Positions 58,904 to 64,000 of a stretch of 64,000 bases of DNA are shown one piece after another. Source of the DNA: Runella sp. MFBS21 (GTDB lineage Bacteria; Bacteroidota; Bacteroidia; Cytophagales; Spirosomataceae). Location of the stretch: positions 1 to 64,000 of the forward strand of contig NZ_JARNTW010000029.1 of NCBI RefSeq assembly GCF_029433105.1, written 5' to 3'. Within the stretch, counting starts at the first letter, position 1, and each line of letters begins with the position of its first letter. The translations under genes and the position numbers were made by a program. The notes beneath the pieces are model-generated. The model saw nothing but the letters and a program-made list of their open reading frames with translations, made no database searches and had not been told where the DNA came from.

Positions 58904-61219
58904 TTAATCTACTACCACTTCGTCCATAGCTATCGTAGTAGGACGCCCGGCGGATGGATGCCCTTCAGGGGCAGGGCCAGCGTTTTTAGCGCGTATACGC
59001 ACATATCTCGCCCTTGCAGTCTTGAAGTCTGCCACCACAGGCAAAATGTCCCACGGGCCTTCTAATTGATATTTAACAGGTTGTACAATCGCTTCTTTAA
59101 AATTTTCTCCATCTCTCGAAAGTCCAATTTCGACCGAGTTAGGAGGGAAGACATTATTCATTATAATCTTCAAGAAATTTGTAGAGACCTTTGTGACAGG
59201 CCGAACCTCGCCTAAATCTAATGTGATTTCAAAATCTTTACCGTTGATACGCACCCATTCGCTATTGTTTCGAGGACTTTGAGCCACCTGCCCGTCGGTA
59301 AGTTTTTTCTTATCCGTATCCACTCCCTCAGCGGGAGGATTGGCATAGGTATAGGACTTGCCTTTGGCACGATGAATAAAAAACTTCTCTTCAAATTTAG
59401 CCCCTGCGGTCGTGATTGCTTTGACTGTGGTGATTTTATCAAGTGTAATGGGCATTAAATACTCAGTAGAACTCGTGGTGGGGGCTTTTCCATCAGTAGT
59501 ATAGTATATCTTACTGTCGGAGTCAAGCTTCTCTAAACGTACTTGCAATTGCCCTTGATTGTTGAATTGAGTAACAGCCCGTATATCCAATATTCTTTTC
59601 GAATAATTGACTTTTTGATAATCCATACGTTTCAAATGAGTCTTCAAACGAGTCGAAAAATCCTCAAAGTTTTTGGGTCCAGAGGGTCCCCAAGCTATCT
59701 CGGCAATGGCAGAAGCTCTTGGAAAAGTCATGTATTCTACTTGGGCTGGCGTAGGCATATATTCTGTCCATACATTTCCTTGAATCCCCAAAATGTATTT
59801 TTGTTCGTCAGCCGAAAGCTCTGCCGTAGGATTGTATTCATATACTTTTTCTAAGGGCAAATATCCTCCTATTGCTAGAGGTTCATTGGCGGGATTGGCT
59901 TGATAATAATCCAGATAGCAATACGTATTGGGAGTCATAATGACATTGTGTTTTTGTTTCGCTGCCTCAATTCCTCCTTTAGTACCTCTCCAACTCATCA
60001 CAGTTGCGTTAGGAGCCACTCCACCTTCCAAAATTTCGTCCCAGCCAATAATGGCTCGCCCTTTGGAATTCACAAACTTTTCGATACGCTTGATAAAATA
60101 ACTCTGAAGCTCGTGTTCGTCTTTTAGTTTTAATTTTTTGATTAAATCCTGACAAAATTCACTTTGCTTCCAAGCATCTTTAGGACATTCGTCTCCCCCG
60201 ATATGGATGTACTTGCTTGGGAACAGCGCAAAAACTTCCGTCAAAACATCCTGTAAAAAAGTAAAAGTTTTCTCATTAGGACAGTAGACATCTTTCATTA
60301 CGCCCCACTTAGTAGCTACTTCATAGCCTTTTGATGGTTCGCAACCCAGCTCAGGATAGGCCGCCAAGGCAGCCGATGAATGGCCCGGCATTTCGATTTC
60401 GGGGATGATTGTTACGTATTTGGACTGAGCATACTTTACGATATCTTTGATTTCGGCCTGTGTATAAAACCCGCCGTGCTCTTTTCCGTCAAACTTTTGC
60501 GGATAGTTTTCAGAATAGTGCCCCACCAAGGTCTCCTTTCTTTTGGACCCGATTTGAGTAAGTTTGGGGTATTTTTTGATTTCAATACGCCATCCTTGAT
60601 CTTCAGTAAGGTGCCAATGAAACACGTTCATTTTGTGAAGTGCCAATAAATCAATATACTTTTTGATAAACGAAACCGGCATAAAATGACGCCCTACATC
60701 CAACATCAATCCTCTATGGCTGAAGCGGGGTCTATCTTGAATCTGACATACCGGAACCGTCCAAGCCACATTGGCAACGGGAGTAGGACTAAAAACCTCG
60801 ACTGGAAGTAATTGCAAGAGCGTCTGAATACCATAAAAAGCCCCCTGTGGTGTAGCAGCCTCTAAAATAACGCGGTCTTGACTTACCAATAACTTATAAC
60901 CTTCAGTGCCTAATCCTAGGGCTTTATTTAGTCTTACCAAAACAACATTTTTGGCAGTCGCTGGAGCGGCCGTTGCTAAGGTTAACGGCAAACTTGAGGC
61001 AGTTTTGAGCGTATTAGAAAAGCTTAAAACTACGGGTTTGAGCAAAGCATCTTTGGCCGTTAGGACTATTTTAGTTTGGGCATTTAATACAAACTGCCCT
61101 TCTCCACCATTAAACTGAGCAGGAAAAGGTAGAAGATTATAGTTATTTTCTTGGGCATGTAAGTAGGATAAAAAAAACGTGAGAAAGACGAAGGAAAGCG
61201 AAAGAATGTTTTTTTTCAT
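58904..61219 (-). CDS. GH20 beta-N-acetylhexosaminidase
   Basis: About 771 residues. A signal peptide (MKKNILSLSFVFLTFFLSYLHA) is followed by a GH20b domain (about 25-145), the GH20 catalytic barrel (about 150-500; RGLMLDVGRHFMP, HWHLTEDQGWR, IPEIEMPGHS, and the catalytic Asp-Glu in HIGGDECPKDAW), a CHB_HEX_C-like domain (about 540-610) and a C-terminal F5/8-type discoidin-like carbohydrate-binding domain (about 620-765). It should release terminal GlcNAc/GalNAc from chitin-oligomers, peptidoglycan or glycans. The frame is open back to 61342; the ATG at 61219 opens on the signal peptide. Confidence 0.93.
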   Translation of the reverse strand: MKKNILSLSFVFLTFFLSYLHAQENNYNLLPFPAQFNGGEGQFVLNAQTKIVLTAKDALLKPVVLSFSNTLKTASSLPLTLATAAPATAKNVVLVRLNKALGLGTEGYKLLVSQDRVILEAATPQGAFYGIQTLLQLLPVEVFSPTPVANVAWTVPVCQIQDRPRFSHRGLMLDVGRHFMPVSFIKKYIDLLALHKMNVFHWHLTEDQGWRIEIKKYPKLTQIGSKRKETLVGHYSENYPQKFDGKEHGGFYTQAEIKDIVKYAQSKYVTIIPEIEMPGHSSAALAAYPELGCEPSKGYEVATKWGVMKDVYCPNEKTFTFLQDVLTEVFALFPSKYIHIGGDECPKDAWKQSEFCQDLIKKLKLKDEHELQSYFIKRIEKFVNSKGRAIIGWDEILEGGVAPNATVMSWRGTKGGIEAAKQKHNVIMTPNTYCYLDYYQANPANEPLAIGGYLPLEKVYEYNPTAELSADEQKYILGIQGNVWTEYMPTPAQVEYMTFPRASAIAEIAWGPSGPKNFEDFSTRLKTHLKRMDYQKVNYSKRILDIRAVTQFNNQGQLQVRLEKLDSDSKIYYTTDGKAPTTSSTEYLMPITLDKITTVKAITTAGAKFEEKFFIHRAKGKSYTYANPPAEGVDTDKKKLTDGQVAQSPRNNSEWVRINGKDFEITLDLGEVRPVTKVSTNFLKIIMNNVFPPNSVEIGLSRDGENFKEAIVQPVKYQLEGPWDILPVVADFKTARARYVRIRAKNAGPAPEGHPSAGRPTTIAMDEVVVD

Positions 61220-61300
61220 ACTTGAAGGATAAAAAGTTTGTAAACAAAGAAAGTAAAAAACGGTAGTATTCAAAAAAAAGTATGGACTCAACCTTAACAA

Positions 61301-61328
61301 AAACGCCCTGACAAATGCCAGGGCGTTT
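61301..61328 (-). terminator. Intrinsic terminator of rpoC
   Basis: Stem AAACGCCCTG (61301-61310) with CAGGGCGTTT (61319-61328) and an 8-base loop. Read on the minus strand it is followed by a T-run (TTTTTGTT), 26 bp after the rpoC stop. Confidence 0.8.
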
Positions 61329-61353
61329 GGTATGATACTCATTTGGAAACCTA

Positions 61354-64000
61354 CTAGTTTGTAAGTTCACGTTTGCTCCGACGAGAATTGCCACGTTCGC
61401 GAGATTCGCTTACAGTTTCGAGTTCTTCTTTTGAACCGATAATAAGCTTCTGATAACGACGAGCACCTGTACCTGCCGGGATCAAGTGACCTACAATTAC
61501 GTTTTCTTTCAGACCATCGAGGGTATCTCGTTTTCCACGTACGGCTGCTTCGCTCAAAACTTTGGTTGTTTCTTGGAACGACGCGGCGGAGATAAAGCTC
61601 TCTGTACCTAAAGACGCCTGAGTGATACCCATCAAAGTAGGTTGAGCAACGGCTGGTTTAGCATCACGTGCTACCACGAGACGTTGGTCACGACGCTTGA
61701 GGGTAGAGTTTTCGTCACGCAAACGACGCGCCGAAATCAACATACCAGGCTTGAGTGTTTCAGAATCACCCGCATCTTCTACTACTTTCATATCAAGTAC
61801 GCGGTCGTTTTCTTCACGGAAAGTCCATTTGTCAACGGCCTGCATTTCCAAGAAATTGGTATCACCTGGATCCATAATTTCAACTTTTTGCATCATTTGG
61901 CGTACGATACACTCAATATGCTTATCGTTGATTTTTACCCCTTGTAGGCGATATACCTCTTGGATTTCGTTTACAAGATACTCTTGCACGGCGGTTGGCC
62001 CTTTGATAGAAAGGATATCACTTGGGGTGATAGCACCATCTGAAAGTGGCTCACCTGCTTTTACGTAGTCCCCATCTTGCACCAAAATGTGTTTTGACAA
62101 TGGCACCAAGTATTTTTTGCGAGTACCGTCTTTAGATTCGATGTTGATTTCACGGTTACCACGTTTCACAATACCATAGATAACCACTCCGTCGATTTCT
62201 GATACTACCGCAGGGTTAGATGGGTTACGAGCTTCAAACAATTCCGTTACACGAGGCAAACCACCCGTAATATCACGAGTTTTACCTAAAGTACGCGGAA
62301 TTTTGGCCAAAGCTTGTCCAGCTTTGATAGTGGCACCATCCTTGATAACTAAGCGAGCACCTACGGGTAAGTTGTAGATTTTTTCTTCAACATCCGTCAA
62401 AAGCGGGCTCTTACCTTTCACTAAGATACCTGGGTTTTTGGTACGGTCACGTGTCTCGATAATCACCATTTCTTGGAAACCCGACTGTTCGTCTATTTCT
62501 TCACGGAAAGTGATACCTTCCTCGATTGACTCATACTCAATGCTACCATTAAACTCCGACAAGATGACGGCGTTATAAGGATCCCAGTTACAAAGTTCTT
62601 GGCCTTTGGTTACTTTTTCGCCTTCTTTCACTAGCAAGCTAGCTCCATAAGGTACGTTGTTAGCGATAAGAACTTGTCCGTTTACTTCACTCACGATACG
62701 AATTTCACCCGAACGTCCCATGACGATTGTTACAGGATTACCTTCGTTGTCGGTTGACTCTACGGTACGCATATCTTCAAATTCTACCTTACCATCAAAC
62801 TTGGTCTTGATAGAAGCTTCTTGGGCGATGTTTTGTGCCACCCCACCGACGTGGAAAGTACGAAGGGTAAGCTGGGTACCAGGCTCTCCGATTGACTGCG
62901 AGGCAATTACCCCAACAGCTTCGCCATTTTCTGCCAAACGACCCGTAGCCAAGTTACGTCCATAACATTTCGAGCAAACACCATTGCGAGTTTCGCAAGT
63001 CAATACCGAACGAATTTCCACCGTTTCGATGCTAGTCTCATCAATACGTGCAGCGATTTCTTCGGTAATTTCGCTACCCGAAGCGATGATAAGCTCGCCA
63101 GAAAGCGGATCTAAAATATCATGAACCGTCACACGGCCCAAAATACGCTCCGACAATGGCTCTACAATATCTTCGTTGTCTTTCAAAGCCGAAATTTCGA
63201 TTCCTCTTAAGGTTCCGCAATCTTCTTCATTCACCACAACGTCTTGAGCTACATCATGCAAACGACGGGTCAAGTAACCCGCATCAGCCGTTTTCAAGGC
63301 CGTATCAGCGAGACCTTTACGAGCACCGTGTGTAGAGATGAAGTACTCCAATACGTCAAGACCTTCTTTAAAGTTTGACAAAATTGGGTTTTCGATGATT
63401 TCTCCGACACCACCCGCTAGGTTTTTCTGAGGTTTTGCCATCAAGCCCCTCATTCCACCCAACTGACGAACCTGCTCGCGCGAACCACGTGCTCCAGAGT
63501 GCATCATCATATACACCGAGTTGAAGCCTTGTTGGTCTGACTCTAGCTGAGCCAACAATGTATTGGCAAGTTTGGTGTTAGTACGAGTCCAAACGTCGAT
63601 GATTTGGTTATAACGTTCGTTTTCAGTGATAAGACCCATCATAAAGTTGTCCATCACACCTTGTACTTCCGTTTTGGCCGAATCAATCAACTGCCATTTT
63701 TCATCCGGGATTTTGATATCACCCAATCCGATTGACAATCCACCTTTGAAAGCTGTTTGGAATCCTAAGTGTTTGATATCATCCAAGAATTGAGCACAAC
63801 GAGCGTTTCCAGCGATTTTGAAGACATGTCCAATGATTTGTTGAAGTTTTTTCTTTGTCAACAACTCATTGATATATCCTACCGACTCAGGTACACACTG
63901 ATTAAACAAAATACGACCTGCTACGGTATCAATTATTTTTTTCTCCAAAGTACCGTCTTCGTTACGAACAGTTACACGGCATTTGATATGAGCATGCTTT
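61354..64000 (-). CDS. rpoC: RNA polymerase beta' subunit, C-terminal part (5' end beyond the window)
   Basis: The frame is open from the stop at 61354 to the window edge at 64000 (about 881 codons visible), without a start codon of its own; the full protein would be about 1400 residues. Seen are the trigger-loop region ([24 protein letters not shown]), the second zinc-binding site (DCGTLRG ... [13 protein letters not shown]), the bridge-linked [25 protein letters not shown], and the C-terminal [23 protein letters not shown] with [13 protein letters not shown]. It is the catalytic half of transcription and is likely co-transcribed with rpoB upstream, outside the window. Confidence 0.97.
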   Translation of the reverse strand, partial: KHAHIKCRVTVRNEDGTLEKKIIDTVAGRILFNQCVPESVGYINELLTKKKLQQIIGHVFKIAGNARCAQFLDDIKHLGFQTAFKGGLSIGLGDIKIPDEKWQLIDSAKTEVQGVMDNFMMGLITENERYNQIIDVWTRTNTKLANTLLAQLESDQQGFNSVYMMMHSGARGSREQVRQLGGMRGLMAKPQKNLAGGVGEIIENPILSNFKEGLDVLEYFISTHGARKGLADTALKTADAGYLTRRLHDVAQDVVVNEEDCGTLRGIEISALKDNEDIVEPLSERILGRVTVHDILDPLSGELIIASGSEITEEIAARIDETSIETVEIRSVLTCETRNGVCSKCYGRNLATGRLAENGEAVGVIASQSIGEPGTQLTLRTFHVGGVAQNIAQEASIKTKFDGKVEFEDMRTVESTDNEGNPVTIVMGRSGEIRIVSEVNGQVLIANNVPYGASLLVKEGEKVTKGQELCNWDPYNAVILSEFNGSIEYESIEEGITFREEIDEQSGFQEMVIIETRDRTKNPGILVKGKSPLLTDVEEKIYNLPVGARLVIKDGATIKAGQALAKIPRTLGKTRDITGGLPRVTELFEARNPSNPAVVSEIDGVVIYGIVKRGNREINIESKDGTRKKYLVPLSKHILVQDGDYVKAGEPLSDGAITPSDILSIKGPTAVQEYLVNEIQEVYRLQGVKINDKHIECIVRQMMQKVEIMDPGDTNFLEMQAVDKWTFREENDRVLDMKVVEDAGDSETLKPGMLISARRLRDENSTLKRRDQRLVVARDAKPAVAQPTLMGITQASLGTESFISAASFQETTKVLSEAAVRGKRDTLDGLKENVIVGHLIPAGTGARRYQKLIIGSKEELETVSESRERGNSRRSKRELTN

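Overview
The window looks like chromosomal DNA of a Bacteroidota bacterium of the Cytophagales, probably Spirosomaceae (a Runella- or Dyadobacter-like genus; the genus is inference). The evidence is three secreted proteins with type IX secretion (T9SS) C-terminal sorting domains, a PorP/SprF protein, a TonB-dependent receptor paired with a DUF4249 lipoprotein, a DAHP synthase-chorismate mutase fusion, promoters of the TAnnTTTG type, few Shine-Dalgarno sites, and many two-domain FtsX/MacB-like permeases.

Layout. 1-5.9 kb: a Tat-type secreted metallophosphatase and a 1533-residue T9SS surface protein. 6-18 kb: four large FtsX-like permeases without any ATPase gene, mixed with a pair of twin ~100-residue proteins, a small lipoprotein and two Kazal-type inhibitor lipoproteins. 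Two places in this block carry the same control layout: a TGTCCG-N4-CGGACA palindrome, exactly 53 bp, then a sigma-54-like -24/-12 element. 18-20 kb: two related small secreted proteins and a membrane-anchored OmpR-type regulator. 20-21.3 kb: an AztD-like zinc-chaperone lipoprotein whose promoter is embedded in two TTTGCAACA-N-TGTTG palindromes. 21.4-34 kb: housekeeping and envelope genes (DAHP synthase/chorismate mutase, proline dehydrogenase, LspA, TonB receptor + DUF4249, ModF-like ATPase, acyl-CoA dehydrogenase, SIMPL protein, GH10-like hydrolase).

34.3-41 kb is the accessory part: a DUF6155 gene, a small antitoxin-like gene, a frameshifted small gene, then a tightly packed A+T-rich minus-strand run made of a MntA/HepT toxin-antitoxin pair, an AAA ATPase and a protein with a degenerate phospholipase-D-like HxR motif. 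A RecD/Dda-like helicase and a divergent WYL regulator border it. I read this as a defence island, and the ATPase + PLD-like pair as the best candidate for an undescribed system.

41-64 kb: carbohydrate-binding lipoprotein, M1 peptidase, CobW GTPase, lipoprotein, polytopic membrane protein, FG-GAP T9SS protein, patatin, YjjG-type nucleotidase, MOSC protein, carotenoid desaturase, PorP/SprF, a medium-chain reductase, RlmN, GH20 hexosaminidase and the 3' part of rpoC, which runs off the end. Several convergent gene pairs share strong bidirectional hairpin terminators. No rRNA, tRNA, CRISPR array, insertion sequence or integrase was seen.
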